Positions 23,620 to 35,900 of a stretch of DNA of 64,000 nt are shown in pieces. Position 1 is the stretch's first letter; each line of letters opens with the position of its first letter. The notes under the pieces are model-generated. The model ran no database searches and had not been told where the DNA came from. It saw only the letters and a list, made by a program, of their open reading frames with translations. The position numbers were made by a program, and so were the translations under genes. The DNA is from Phocoena phocoena (Eukaryota > Chordata > Mammalia > Artiodactyla > Phocoenidae), in assembly GCF_963924675.1 (NCBI RefSeq), contig NC_089220.1, positions 165,019,270 to 165,083,269 on the forward strand, given 5' to 3'.

Positions 23620-26220
23620 TCCTAAGTCTCCAATACAGGATCAGGTCCCACTTAAATGATTAGGGTACCCCCTCCTTGGAAATCATTCAACTTCAAAGCT
23701 TTCCTGAGATTATTTACCATCGTAACGTGTAGTCCACGAACTAGAAGATTTTAAATAAGGCCAACCCTTTGTTTATTATGCAATGCTGCCTGGATTGTGA
23801 AATCAATATATATGCATTTCCTCCAAACGAGAAGAAAAATTAACAACGGGATTCGATGTAAAACACAAGAGCAGTGGGTATAAATTGGCTGTGGGGTGCT
23901 CAAGCAAACACTTCTACCACCCCTGCCCCTTGGTCAGCACTTGCTCCCGCTAAAGGATTGGAAGTGTCCTTAGTCTCCGAGCTCACGTCATCTTATGTGT
24001 CCCCACAGAACAAACTGGGAGAGGCAGAGGAGGTGATGGTACTCACACTTGACAAATAAGAAAACCGAAGAGTTCTGGGGAGGCCTGAAGAAGACTGGAG
24101 GCTCAGACGACGCTGATGTTTAGTATCTGTTGCCAAATGACAGCCGCCGTCCACACTGCCCACGACACTCCGTGTTCACTAGCAGCGTTCAGGATGGCGG
24201 CTGGGATTCAGCTGAACCCCGAGGTCTTTCCCTGGCAACCTGCCCTCAGCCCGACGACATCAGGCTTGTGCCCTCCTGAGTCCTCGTCATCTTCCCTCCT
24301 GCTCTGTCTCACAGGACCTTGGAGGTCAAAAACCGGGAGTGCTTTTCCAGATCCATCACTTTTTTCTTCACATCTGTATATGACGGAGCCCCAGGTTTCT
24401 TCTCATTCTCTCACACCTTCTCCGCCTTCTCGGGATGACTGACTTCTATCCCAGTAGATTTCTGTGTATATGCGTCGTCGCATGAGAAAGACGGGGCTGG
24501 GCTTTTATTTCCTCCAGAAGGACTTAGAGAACTTTTTGGTTACTGAGTTTTTAAAATTTTTTACTCCTTACTTTTCATCATCAAATATAAGTCCTTACAC
24601 CGTCATTTGTATAAAATACAAGTTCTCTAACACTTAGAATTGTTCTTTATTTATGTGTGCCCCACCTGATGCCACAAAGGATGAGGTGGTTTATCCATGA
24701 CTGTGACAGCTGGATGTCATTTCCCGCATTTTCAGTTGTGAGCCCCTGATAGAAAGGAAACGCAGCTCTTGGCAAAGGCTGGACCCGCAGGGCTTTCGTA
24801 AGTGACTTTCAAGAACACACTTCAAAAGCAGCACACGGCTAACGTCTCAGAAATAAGCTTTTCTTCATCACATTTCTAATAATTACTGAAAACGAATTAT
24901 TGGCATTGTCCATCTGGACCATGTATCAGAAAACTGTCAGTTTCTTAGACAACAGAAAATAGTCTAAAATCTACACCAGATCATTTGAGGAAGAGCGTAG
25001 GGTAGGATATGCTCCTAAGTAAGCATATTACGGAAGCTGTATTTGGATTCTTCTCCTGTAAGGTAGGTACTTGCTATCTCTACCCTAAACGTTGTCTTCC
25101 CTGCTCTAGAGCTCAGGATTTGGGTGCTTCAGCTTAGTTCTGCTACCGAATGCTTCTGAGAAAGATCCAGGTCCTGCCTGTGACCTTGCCTTAGACAGAG
25201 ATGGCCCTTCATTATGACGGGTCCACAAGTCAGGTTCTCATCTTACATGGTCTTCACTACCTACCTACCAACATACCTACAGTATATGAAACTTCTCTCA
25301 GTCAGCGATGTAGAAAACATGTCCGTAGCCACTCAAGAATGACTTCATATTGTCACCAAGCCAGACTGGAAAAACTGATTCCTTAAAACAATCATTTATT
25401 CAAGCTTTATCTCTGTATAAAGCCAGACGAGGGGAAGGCCATACACTTGGCCTACATTACTAAGTCCCCGTGTCACATTCTGCCCTTGGCTTTCACTGAA
25501 GTCAGTAATAAATAGTTATGCATATCCAATCATTTTAATCCTCTTTTACTCAATTGGGGTCATTCATTTTGTCATTTAACTCCCTTCATAGCAAATTCCC
25601 CTCAGACCCAGGGAATGGAAACAAACTAGTAGTTGTCTTCCCATTAGACAAGAGTAGTTATATAATAGGTTTCTCAGGGCTGCTATGAAATTCAAACCTA
25701 AGTCTCAAGTTCAAATGTCCTAATGTCCTTAACCAAGACTGCAAAAATTTATGGTAAATATATATGGCCCTCTCCTTCTTTCCAACTTGATATTTTCACG
25801 CCGCTTGCTTTCTGTTTTATTTTACCTACATTTTCATTGTTAAAAGCCTCAAAGGTTTTTGGAGAGCTGACACCTATAAGGATTTCATCTTCATCAAGAA
25901 AAAGAGTCAGAGTGATGATACACTGCATCTTGATTCACTTAGAAGGCTACTTCTCAGGAAAGAAGACTCAGTAATATCTAGGCGAAGCATATGTGTCTAT
26001 GATAAAAGGAAGGAGAAAGAGAAAGATGAAGATGATTTCAAGGCCATATGCTTGGGAAGCAAAAGAACACAGCAGAGAGATGTGGGAAGGAAATTAGTCT
26101 TTAGGAAGCTAGTTATCAACAAATCTTCACTAGTCCACATCTGGGTAGCTGTTGGTCATCTACACACTCTCCAGAGAAGAATTTAACAAAAACTAGCCTG
26201 GTGCGAACTCGGGAAACGTC
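23620..26220. other. Intronic stretch, no gene recognised
   Basis: No coding exon or nameable repeat. A patch at 24.1-24.45 kb is richer in CpG and contains AGGATGGCGGC (24191-24201), a YY1-like motif. The 108-codon ORF there shows no recognised family. Confidence 0.4.
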
Positions 26221-26224
26221 GGCT

Positions 26225-26340
26225 CTATCACTGAGTGTTGTCTCTTTATTTCTGTGTCTGCTTTCTCATCTGCAAAATGAAGCCATGAGGGAAAAAAAAA
26301 AGTCGCAAGTACTATCCGGTTCTAACATTTTATGATTTTT
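26225..26340 (+). repeat. MIR-like fragment
   Basis: 'ctctatcactgagtgttgtctctttatttctgtgtctgctttctcatctgcaaaatgaagcc' fits the MIR core order. Diverged. Confidence 0.45.
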
Positions 26341-26647
26341 GAGATGCAATCTAAGAAATGAAAAGGATCTGATGAAAGAGATGTAAAGCTGGAGTCACTC
26401 CTTCATTTACATACTGTACTAGAAGAACCTCCTTAGGGGTGTGTATGGGGAGAGGAGTAAGCAAGACTATCAGTCTACTGGTGCAAGAAAAAATGACCAG
26501 AACATCCGTTCATAGTTCTTTTTACCTTAAAAGGAAAGAAATGCATCTTAGATCAACATCAGCACCCTCATATGGGTTCACTCATTAGATGGCCCTATGT
26601 CAAGCGTCTGGTTTATTTACGGTAGGAAGTCATCTTTGTGGTTTTAT

Positions 26648-26668
26648 AAAAAAAAAAAAAAAAAAAAA
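26648..26668 (+). repeat. Poly(A) run of 21
   Basis: A homopolymer without a recognisable SINE or L1 body immediately to its left, so its origin is unclear. Confidence 0.9.
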
Positions 26669-26990
26669 GTTTAAGCAATGAGGTGAAGAGAGACCACAAA
26701 AATATTTTGTACTATACAGAGGTGATACAGTTATTTTATGGCAAAATACATAGAAGAATTTGTTCTAAATTTACTGACGTATTCTATGATCACAACTGGA
26801 CTGGCAGCTTTTTTTTTTTTTCAATGAGCTTACTTAATCCCTTCAAGGTAAAGATGAGGTTTTAACAAGTGCAAGAAAATAGCTGCCTTTTGGAAAGAAA
26901 CACACTATGGAGAAAGCATTTTGAAAAGAGATGTGCTTTTGTATCTATAGAGAACTTAGAAATACTTTTCTAATCTATTTTAACATTTTC

Positions 26991-27203
26991 TTTTTTTTTT
27001 TTTTTTTTTTTGTGGTACACGGGCCTCTCATTGTTGTGGCCTCTCCCGTGGCGGAGCACAGGCTCCGGACGCGCAGGCTCAGCGGCCATGGCTCACGGGC
27101 CCAGCCGCTCCGCGGCATGTGGGATCTTCCGGGACCGGGGCATGAACCCGTGTCTCCTGCATCGGCAGGCAGACTCTCAACCACTGTGCCACCAGGGAAG
27201 CCC
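26991..27203 (-). mobile_element. CHR SINE, short form
   Basis: Minus strand. A run of about 22 T is followed by GTGGTACACGGGCCTC. The target-site duplication TATTTTAACATTTTC (26976-26990) matches TATATTAACATTTTC (27204-27218) with one difference. Confidence 0.94.
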
Positions 27204-27219
27204 TATATTAACATTTTCA

Positions 27220-28075
27220 ATAAATATAAAAAGGTTTTTTATTTTGAACTCCCTCATCCTTATTAATATAAACTCTAATACCTTTTGTGAGAACATAATG
27301 AAAATAGAAATTTACCAGACAGATTTTAACCAAAACTGTTGCATAACTGGTAGATTGTTTAAAAATGAGAATTAATTTTAGTTAATAAATTTAGCCAATA
27401 ATGCTCTTCGTCCATTTGGATCAATAAACCTTTGTGAGGTAACCTTTTTTTCAGCTATTCTAAGTTTTAAAACCAAATAGCAAAATAAACTGAATGTAGG
27501 ACTAGACTTTCAAATTGCTTCCCCGCTAAGTGTTTACCAAGATTTTTAAAGACAATGGTATAAATTCATCCACAGTACCTTCATTAAGGTTAAAAAAAAC
27601 ACCCCACAACATATCAATGATAATTTTTAACAAGAGCAAGTTCTTAGCTTTAATATTTATTTTATCTTTAGCGCATCCCTTTAAAATTCCTGTAGATTAT
27701 AAAACATAAAATAATGCAGTAGTACACACATGACACGTATAAATTAAAATGCAAAGGTTGAGAGCATGTGCTCAGATTTTTTTCCCTGATGTGATGCACA
27801 ATAAAAACTTGGACACCTGGTAAATCTGTGGTAATCACACCAATTTATCTTTGTTTTTCCCAAGCTCGCAAAAAAGTAACAACCTTTAGAATCATTATTT
27901 TCTTAATCATCTCTCCCAATACAATAAATAACGCCTTAAGTCAAAGGATTTCCTGGGATGGCTCCCCAAAGAAAAAAATCCCTTGTACCAAGCAAGTATA
28001 TCTATTTCACAAACAGAAATTTACAAGTTATTTCTGCCTCATCAAATTCAATATGTAAAAGATTTCCTTCCACCC
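27220..28075. other. AT-rich intronic stretch, nothing recognised
   Basis: No gene or nameable repeat. Confidence 0.45.
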
Positions 28076-28079
28076 ATCA

Positions 28080-28545
28080 CACCTTAGTACATGTCTTGTT
28101 TTTCTAACTGTAAAAGTACTGCAATGAGTAGTAGTGGGGAAAATAAATCAAACTATAAAAAGACAGAAGTAATCACACACAGAAAAAGATATAAGTAGAA
28201 AGTGAAAAATTATCTACACTCCCTTCCCTCCTCAGAAAAGCACGTAATATTTTTTAAATGCACTGGCTACTTTCTCACTCAATATTCAAAGTCACTTCTC
28301 CATAGTAGAACATTCACCTCCATAAACATGTTTAATAGTTTCAATGTATTTCAATATACAGATACATCTTATTTCACTTAGCCCAAATATCACACTAATG
28401 GACATTCATATTATTTCCAATTCATGTACTACTATGAAAGATGTGTTTTGGTTTTTGTTTTTTAACGAAACACAGGATAGAAGGTCTCTCCTCAGTTGGT
28501 GTATCCAATAGTTTTAGGTAAATATTTCTAGCTTATAACTCATTA
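28080..28545 (-). repeat. Old L1M-type fragment
   Basis: 'gcaatgagtagtagtggggaaaataaatcaaactataaaaagacagaagtaatcacac ... catagtagaacattcacctccataaacatg ... ctaatggacattcatattatttccaattcatgtac' resembles the complemented old L1 3' region seen at 2270-2825. Confidence 0.5.
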
Positions 28546-29467
28546 TTTAGCACTATTCTGCATATCATCAGAACAGTCTTTTCTTCTCATAAATACCAAG
28601 TTGAAATGAATTCTTAAATGGTCTTTTGTTTCCGATTTGCAGAAATGGGGATGAATTTGTTCTGAAATAGTATTTGGCCACTCTGGTTAAGTGGAAAACA
28701 ATTCCTTTCAAAATGTTACTGTGCGCTGAAGCTTGTCCGAACTCTTGCAAAAAATTTTTCACGTGAGGAAACAAGGTAATTTCTTTAAAACAAAAAGAAT
28801 ATGAAAGATTTATATTCATAATTCTAAAAGCTCTTATTTTGAAATTAATGAAAAATTGATATTGTTTATTTAACTGAAGTCACACTATGTTCTCATTCAA
28901 CACACTTCCCAAAGCCTATTCAGAATGGTCTGTGACTCATAACACGTGAATAGAGATTTCTTTAATAAGATAGAATATTTTCTGCTTTTTGTATCAAGTA
29001 TTTAATATTTTAAAATAATTACAGGATAGGAATATTTCTCTCTTGGGTAATCAATCACTCAAGTTAAATATATATTACCATCTTTTATAAAAGGCCCTTA
29101 ATTTTCTAATTCAAGCTTAAAAAAAAATCAATTAAGGTTCAATTTTTAAACAAATGTATTCTCCAGGGGCTAATTTTAAAGCCTGCATCCATCTGAAATA
29201 GTAATTTAGGCCTCCCAAAAATTGGTAACTGTATCTACTACTGTCACAACAAAACACATTCACATAAAGTGGAAATAACAGCTAATCTGGACGGCTCTTG
29301 TTTATAAGAATTCCTTTCTTTATAAGAGTTCTACCTTTGTTCCTTCAACTTTCTTCAATGTTCTCAGTTCTTTTTCTTCAGCAAAAGAGAAATGTTACTT
29401 TTTATATTGTGTAAAAGAATTAAAATAGGTAATTTTATTATATTATGAAAATACACAGTATACTTAT

Positions 29468-29803
29468 TCATTTCTGCCGAAAGGAAAAATTACCTTGCTT
29501 TCTCCTTTCTGTATACCAGTTATCTAAACAGTAAGGAGCCGGGCACTCACAGTTAAAATCGGCGAAAGCTTCAACCTCCCCTCCCCAGCCTTGCCAGGCT
29601 GCAAGGATGGCTGTAAAGTCAGCGCAGGTGACTGACATGTTTACATCAGATAAGGCCGAGCAGAGCGGACAGCACACACAAGCAACCTCCAAGCCAACAA
29701 CAGGACTACACACGGGTGATAAAAAGCAAACACATACACTCTGATTGTGGACTCCGGGGGACGCCCATGACATCTTCTGAACAGATTCATCTGAATCATT
29801 CAT
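29468..29803 (-). other. Unexplained 111-codon cysteine-rich ORF
   Basis: A minus-strand ATG-started ORF in sequence that does not look repetitive. It has 13 cysteines, mostly in the middle and C-terminal part (CVCCPLC, CECPAPYC). I recognise no family and see no signal peptide. The same stretch contains an AGATAAGG GATA-type site (29649-29656) and a CAGGTG E-box (29625-29630), so a regulatory element is as likely as coding sequence. Chance is also quite possible at this length. Confidence 0.15.
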
Positions 29804-30057
29804 AAGTCAAGTCTGATGTGAAGTAGCAAGACTAAATAACTAATGACAAATTCCTGACTAGGATACTTCTAGCTGGAGAATTTTGCCTGCCGATAAACGC
29901 CATCAGGTTCGGTGTACCATAAGTTACATAGGGTAGGACCAGTTAAAGTGAGTCAACCACAAACAGTGGATACCACACTGCTTCTGAGATCCAAGGACTC
30001 TGCCTGACAAATCACCAACTTCCAGTGACCCACACCACCGTCCCACTCTATCTCAGA

Positions 30058-30333
30058 GCAAAGAGGAAGGGAGGGAGGGAGGAAGGAAAGAAGGAAAGGA
30101 AAGGAAGAATGAAAGAGGAGGGAGGAAAGGAGGAAAGGAAAGGAAAGGAAGGAAGGAAGAGGAAGGAAGAGGGAGGGAGGAAGGAAGGAAGGAAGAGGAA
30201 GGAAGAGGGAAGAAGGAAGGAAGGGAGGGAGGGAGGGAGAGGGAAGGAAGGAAGGAAGGGAAGAAAAAGGAAGAAAGGAAGGAAGAAAGGGAAAGGAAAG
30301 GAAAGAAGGAAGGAAGGAAGGAAGAAAGGAAGT
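30058..30333 (+). repeat. 270-bp polypurine (GGAA/GAGG) tract
   Basis: Nearly pure purine on the plus strand, made of AGGA, GGAA and GGGA units with very few pyrimidine interruptions. On the transcribed strand of PIP4K2A it is a polypyrimidine tract. It includes mirror-symmetric segments able to form triplex (H-) DNA in principle. The ORFs through it are low-complexity artefacts. Confidence 0.97.
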
Positions 30334-30669
30334 TAGAAAATTATCAAGCTTTATTTTCAGAGACACTGAGGATTCTAAAGCAGAAGGAAGAACAAAATTG
30401 TGAGAAGTGGGTCAGCTGAAAGCGGCTCTCCTTAGAGGGCAGACTCCTCTGTCCGCCAGCCTACCTGGCAGCCGGTCCTCCATCCCCCAGACTTGACGTC
30501 CCCATACTGCCCATGTGGGCACCCCTTTTATTATTTTGCCTAAAACTTCTCTAAACAGAGCTTGAAAAAGTTAGCATCCTCTTAAAAAATATATGTAAAG
30601 AAAATGCATCTTTTTATTCCAATCTTTCCTGTTCAACTTAGAAATACTCAATCAAGAGTAGGAGATATG

Positions 30670-30881
30670 GGCTTCCCTGGTGGTGCAGTGGTTGAGAGTC
30701 CGCCTGCCGATGCAGGGGACGCGGGTTCGTGCCCCGGTCCGGGAAGATCCCACATGCCGCAGAGCGGCTGGGCCCATGAGCCATGGCCGCTGAGCCTGTG
30801 CGTCCGGAGCCTGTGCTCCGCAACGGGAGAGGCCACAACAGTGAGAGGCCCGCGTACCACAAAAAAAAAAAAAAAAAAAAA
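30670..30881 (+). mobile_element. CHR SINE, short form
   Basis: Plus strand, from GGCTTCCCTGGTGGTGCAG to a run of 21 A. The target-site duplication GTAGGAGATATG (30658-30669) is matched by GTAGGAGATGTG (30884-30895). It sits at the left end of a recognisable L1 fragment. Confidence 0.94.
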
Positions 30882-30895
30882 GGGTAGGAGATGTG

Positions 30896-31300
30896 GTAAA
30901 GGGCTCTCACCCACATTGCTGGGACTACAAACTGGTGCAGCCCCTCCGTGAAACAACCTGGCAGCGTGTACTGAGAGCCTTAACATATTCATACCCTCTG
31001 AACAAGTAACTCCCCCAAAGGGGAATCTGTTCTAAGGAAATCATCCAATATAAGAAAAAGTTTTATATAAAGAGATGTTGATGGCACCATTATTTATGGT
31101 AGCAAAGAACTGGAACCAATATATAGGCTATTAAAACTTCATTAGACTTTTAGGCAGTCATTAAAAATTGTCACTGTGAAGAATACTTAATGATATGAGG
31201 AAATATATAGACAGTATAATCTCAAAGAGATTTTTTTTAAAGATATTGGAAAGATACCCACCAAAACATTGACATTGATTGCTTCTGGATAAAATGATCA
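30896..31300 (+). repeat. Old L1ME/HAL1-type fragment
   Basis: 'tgctgggactacaaactggtgcagcccctccgtgaaacaacctggcagc ... ggaatctgttctaaggaaatcatcc ... gtagcaaagaactggaaccaatatataggctattaaaac' is typical old L1 3' region on the plus strand. Confidence 0.75.
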
Positions 31301-31358
31301 CGGTAATTCTTCACTATATTTGTCAATATTTTTCAAGATTTTCCATATAGAAAATATA

Positions 31359-31383
31359 CCCCCCCCCCCACACACACACACAC
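31359..31383. repeat. C11 homopolymer joined to (CA)n
   Basis: Eleven C followed by seven CA units. Confidence 0.95.
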
Positions 31384-31389
31384 GTCTCT

Positions 31390-32235
31390 CCTCTTAAATG
31401 CCACTGAAAACCATGAAAAGCTCTAGTTCACCTAAACAGACATAAGAAAAAAGAAGTTCCATATAACACAAAATAAAAATATTCACTGTGGCCTATTTAC
31501 TGGACCAAATTTTCATTGACATGTTTTAAATCTGTGAATATCTGATGCTGAAACTGCAAAAGAAAAGTAAGTCAAAGGGACACACTAGCTTCTCCTAACC
31601 TATATTTTTCATTTAAAATGCCTCTTAAATGTGCTCCTGTCCTCCTACTTTGGCTCAATGTGCCAAAAAAAAGAAGTGTCTTCTGGGTTTATCACAGTTG
31701 TTTCTGAACAGTTCTTGCTATGCCAAAGCATTTGAACTTTTCGCCTGTGTGCAGGCAGAGCCTAGTTTATGAATGGGTTGTATTCCAAGTGTTCATTTGG
31801 AAGGTGGCTGTTGGTTTCAATGGGGAAACGTATTCCAATTCCTAATGGAGTAAAAGCCTGGGGTCTTGGTCCTGTGAGGGAGGGGTTAGTGGAAGAGAAA
31901 GTTTCTTCTCAGGCTTCTGGGCACAGAAGAAGCTGGAGCACAGTTTCAAAAAGGTAAAGCTGATTAGCAGCACAGTGAAACCGGTCATTTTGGAGCATGG
32001 AAACTTCAGGAGTCAGGGAAGACTTGTGAAAGATGCATGAACACCGCAGGCCTTGGGTGTGTGAAAGACGGAGAGGGCAACGTGGTCGGACTGGAGGAGG
32101 ATGACTCAGGAAATTCAAGAGTAAAGAAATTAAGTTTCTGCTTATTTAGATGAGTGTCTTCAAATGTTTTAAGACTATGGATGACTCAGTCAGCAAGGCT
32201 TCCAGCACCATTCATACCTGGTTATCCCTGGAAAC
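31390..32235. other. Intronic stretch, nothing recognised
   Basis: No gene or nameable repeat. Confidence 0.45.
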
Positions 32236-32249
32236 AAAACAATGACAGC

Positions 32250-32569
32250 TGGGCTTCCCTGGTGGCGCAGTGGTTAAGAATCTGCCTGCCAATGCAGGGG
32301 ACACAGGTTCGAGCCCTGGTCCAGGAAGGTCCCACATGCTGCGGAGCAGCTAAGCCCGTGCGCCACAACTACTGAGCCGCGAGCCACAACTGAAGCCGGC
32401 GCACCTAGAGCCTCTGCAACAAGAGAAAGCCTGCTATGAGAAGCCCGTGCACCACAACGAAGAGTAGCCCCTGCTCAGCGCAACTAGAGAAAGCCTGCGT
32501 GCAGCGACAAAGACCAAACGCAGCCAAAAATAAAAATAAATTTATTTAAAAAAACAAAACAAACAAACA
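32250..32569 (+). mobile_element. CHR SINE, long form
   Basis: From TGGGCTTCCCTGGTGGCGCAG to a tail of ATAAATTTATTTAAAA and CAAAA units. The target-site duplication AAAACAATGACAGC is at 32236-32249 and 32570-32583. Confidence 0.95.
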
Positions 32570-32777
32570 AAAACAATGACAGCGATTGTGTGTGTGTTTG
32601 TGTGTAGCGGGATTCCAACCTGGGTGTACGGGTATGCAAAATAAACTGTAAATACAAATGTTTCTATTTATAAGGCGATAGGTGTGTTCTTGAAAAACTT
32701 TAGGTTCTGCCTAACACTAAAATAGATTTTAGGGAGAACACTCAAAACCTGTGGAAGGCTTAAAAAGAAAAACTGTT

Positions 32778-32990
32778 GGGCTTCCCTGGTGGCGCAGTGG
32801 TTGAGAGTCTGCCTGCCGATGCAGGGGACACAGTTTGGTGCCCCGGTCCGGGAGGATCCCACCTGCCACGAAGTGGCTGGGCCCGTGAGCCATGGCCGCT
32901 GAGCCTGCGCGTCCGGAGCCTGTGCTCCACAACGGGAGAGGCCACAACAGTGAGAGGCCCGTGTAACGCAAAAAAAAAAAAAAAAAGAAA
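32778..32990 (+). mobile_element. CHR SINE, short form
   Basis: Plus strand, GGGCTTCCCTGGTGGCGCAG to poly(A). The flanks are A-rich (AAAAAGAAAAA on both sides), so the duplication cannot be delimited precisely. It lies only about 200 bp from the long-form copy at 32250. Confidence 0.93.
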
Positions 32991-32999
32991 AAATGAAAA

Positions 33000-33970
33000 A
33001 AAAATGTTAAAAATATACATGTCCGTCTTCAAAACTGTTTAATTCCTAAGAAAAACAGAAGGAATTTTACCTTTAAAAATACAATTGTGAAGATCATTCA
33101 ACACAAATAATATAAGGAACGATTGAGTTTATACAGACTAGAACCGAATGCACATAGACTGGACAGAACCATGAAATTAGTTCTTCCAAGACATTGGACC
33201 TGGCCACCTGAGTCAAGCAAAGGGCAAGGACAAGGGGGACAGGTGTCCCGCTGTCCTACCTGGTCTGCTCCTTTGGCCACATCGGGTATTTTTGCATCCA
33301 GCTGCTGTTATCTGGAGGCATTAAACAGTACTGTGCCCAAGGAAAACTGTGTAGGGACCAACTTCTGCCTCGTATGCCAGCACTCCCCATTGACCAAACT
33401 TGTGTAAACTAATTTGTGTAATGTAAACACGCACATAGCAAAAATGCCTGCATGATTACGCATTTTCTAAAGTAGACTCAAATCTGTAAAGGAAACCCCA
33501 CTTTCTTTTCTTCTATCCAGCCTGACCACCGTGTGAAAGCTTCCTCCAGGATACCAACACTTAGGAATTCCAGATGAGAAATCTGGAATGCATGACCTGA
33601 GAAAAGCAGGGCAGCTGCTAGCACACAGGGCACCTCTGTGCACATCAGAAGATGAACTTCCTCTGTGCAGGCAAATTACAAAAAGGGAGCTGTGGCCCTC
33701 TGCCGCGGGTGGTTGGCAGTACTGCCCCTTCCACCCAGGTGCCTCTGTGCAGGTTATGTGATAGAAGTGCCATCCAGGTCCCTCATTCTGGGGTCGGTTA
33801 ATACAGAATACCTTCCTCAACATGCAGGTGGAAACAAAAACAGAGCATGTTTATTACAATTACAAATAGCACTAAGCTCTGAATGTTAGGGGGTCCAGCA
33901 ACTTGCAGATAGGATTTGAATCCTAAATGACCAAGCCCAAAGGAATCAATGTAAAGAGAAGCAATTTAAA
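33000..33970. other. Intronic stretch, nothing recognised
   Basis: ORFs on both strands at 33.12-33.82 kb show no recognised family. Confidence 0.4.
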
Positions 33971-33982
33971 TAGGAATACGTG

Positions 33983-34106
33983 GGACTTCCCTGGCTGCCC
34001 AGTAGTTAAGACTCCATGCTTCCACTGCAGGGGGCACGGGTTCTATCCCCAGTCAGGGAACCAAGATCCTGCATGCCAAGAGGCAGGCACCGCCCCCCCC
34101 AAAAAA
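33983..34106 (+). mobile_element. CHR-1-like SINE (shorter, older tRNA-SINE type)
   Basis: GGACTTCCCTGGCTGCCCAGTAGTTAAGACTCC with the B-box region GGTTCTATCCCC and the 'gtcagggaaccaagatcctgcatgcc' body distinguishes it from the CHR-2-like copies. The flanking GGAATACGTG (33973-33982) and GGAATACATG (34107-34116) form a slightly decayed duplication. Confidence 0.88.
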
Positions 34107-34227
34107 AGGAATACATGCAAGAGAATGGAAAAAAACAAAACTGTAAAAATAGAAGATGGGAAGCATAATGGCACCTGAGGAAATGTTCAGCAGGTCCCTG
34201 AAAATGACACAGGCCCTTTATGCTTTT

Positions 34228-34607
34228 TTTTCTTTCTTTTTAATAAATTTATTTATTTATTTTTGGCTGCATTGAGTCTTTGTTGCTGCACGCGGGCTTT
34301 CTCTAGTTGTAGCGAGCGGGGGCTACTCTCTGTTGCGGTGCGCAGGCTCCTCACTGCAGCGGCTTCTCTTGTTGCGGAGCACAGGCTCTAGGTGCGCGCG
34401 CTTCAGTAGCTGGGTCGCGCAGGCTCAGTAGTTGTGGCTCATGGGCTCAGTAGTTGTGGCTCGCGGGCTCTAGAGCACAGGCTCAGTAGTTGTGGCTCAC
34501 GGGCTTAGTCGCTCTGCGGCATGTGGGATCTTCCCGGACCAGGGCTTGAACCCGTGTCCCCTGCACTGGCAGGCGGATTCTCAACCACTGTACCACCAGG
34601 GAAGCCT
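34228..34607 (-). mobile_element. CHR SINE, long form with internal amplification
   Basis: Minus strand. The target-site duplication CCTTTATGCTTTT is at 34215-34227 and 34608-34620. It is longer than sister copies because the block carrying CTCAGTAGTTGTGGCTC is repeated several times between about 34400 and 34510. Confidence 0.94.
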
Positions 34608-34624
34608 CCTTTATGCTTTTGTAC

Positions 34625-35635
34625 ATGCTACTTACTGTGCCTATGACCGTCTTCTCCAGCCTCTTTGAATGCCAACTCATTCATCAAGATACAACTCAAA
34701 TAGCACTAACTCTCCCCGGGCAGTTAATGAAGCCTCTGTTGTCTGGAGATCTGTGCACACAACCTGGGGAGAGGGGTCCCTCGTCCAGAAGGATTCCAAG
34801 GCTTGAGAACTATCACTGTCCCTCCACCCAGGTGCCACCCAGCAGCCAAGCCTGCACGGCAGGAGACCCAATGGCCGCAGCTGTCTGATCTGATGGCCGC
34901 TCTCTTTTTTGTCTCTCCCCTTCTCTCCCTCTTACAAAATCTGAAATTAGGATGTAGGGTCACTAAATGCCATCTGAATGGACCTGGATCTGGGGGCAAA
35001 TAAACATAGTTGCTGTGTGGGGTCTACTTGTACAAAGCAGCTGAGAAAAGGCAATATTATTAGAGAAAAGGTTCACGAAAAGTGATGCAAAGATTAGCGA
35101 GAAAGCGAGGAAGGAGGAGCTTTGGATCCTGGTCTCTGTTGGACTCTCAACGCCCATCTGTTCCAGGAGCTGCCCCATCACCCTTCCCTGTGTTTTCTTT
35201 TAGCTGATCTGACTGTCATTTACAACCAAATAAACCTTGAAGGCAGTTCTGTTAATTCACCAATTTAGCACCTTGTTTACATAATTACATGCCTATCTTC
35301 CCACTAGGACTAGGAACTCCTTACAAGCAAAAACTGTCTTTTTCATAATGCTTCCTCTAAGGCCTTAAAGAAAACACCTCAAAAAAAAAAAAAAAAAACA
35401 CCCTAAACCAATTACAGATTATTGGTAGTAGAACTTTTGATATGAAAATGACACTTTTTACAAAATGAAGTATATCAAATGCTGGATTTACCTATAAATT
35501 GGAAGATTTGTGAAAACACCAAAATAGGAAATAACATCATTTCCACATATGAGTAACCTAAGTGCAGATAATAAGAACTCCTTTTGGCTAATAGCCCAAA
35601 AGATAACCGTTAATGTAATGGAGAGTATGAACGGA
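34625..35635. other. Intronic stretch, nothing recognised
   Basis: No gene supported. An A run of about 17 lies near 35382-35398. Confidence 0.4.
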
Positions 35636-35639
35636 AGAA

Positions 35640-35900
35640 AACTATTTAGGTACCCAAACTAGAAAACCTGGGGTCGCCCTGAACTCCTTCCCATCCATTT
35701 CCCCCAGGTAGTTACCAAATCCAGCTCAGTCAACTTCCCAAACATCTCTGGGGACACCCTCTCTCTGCCACCACGGAACTGCCCTAGTTCAGACTCGGGT
35801 CGCCTCTTACCCAGAGGACAGCAATGGCTTTAGCAGAGTCTCCCTCTGGTGGCACTGAGTCCCGTCACTGACCCATCCCTGGGGTGGCCACAGAAACACC
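35640..35900 (+). repeat. L2 LINE ORF2-region fragment
   Basis: 'cctggggtcgccctgaactccttcccatccatttcc...gttaccaaatccagctcagtcaacttcccaaacatctctgg' follows L2 reverse-transcriptase-region wording. Confidence 0.6.
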
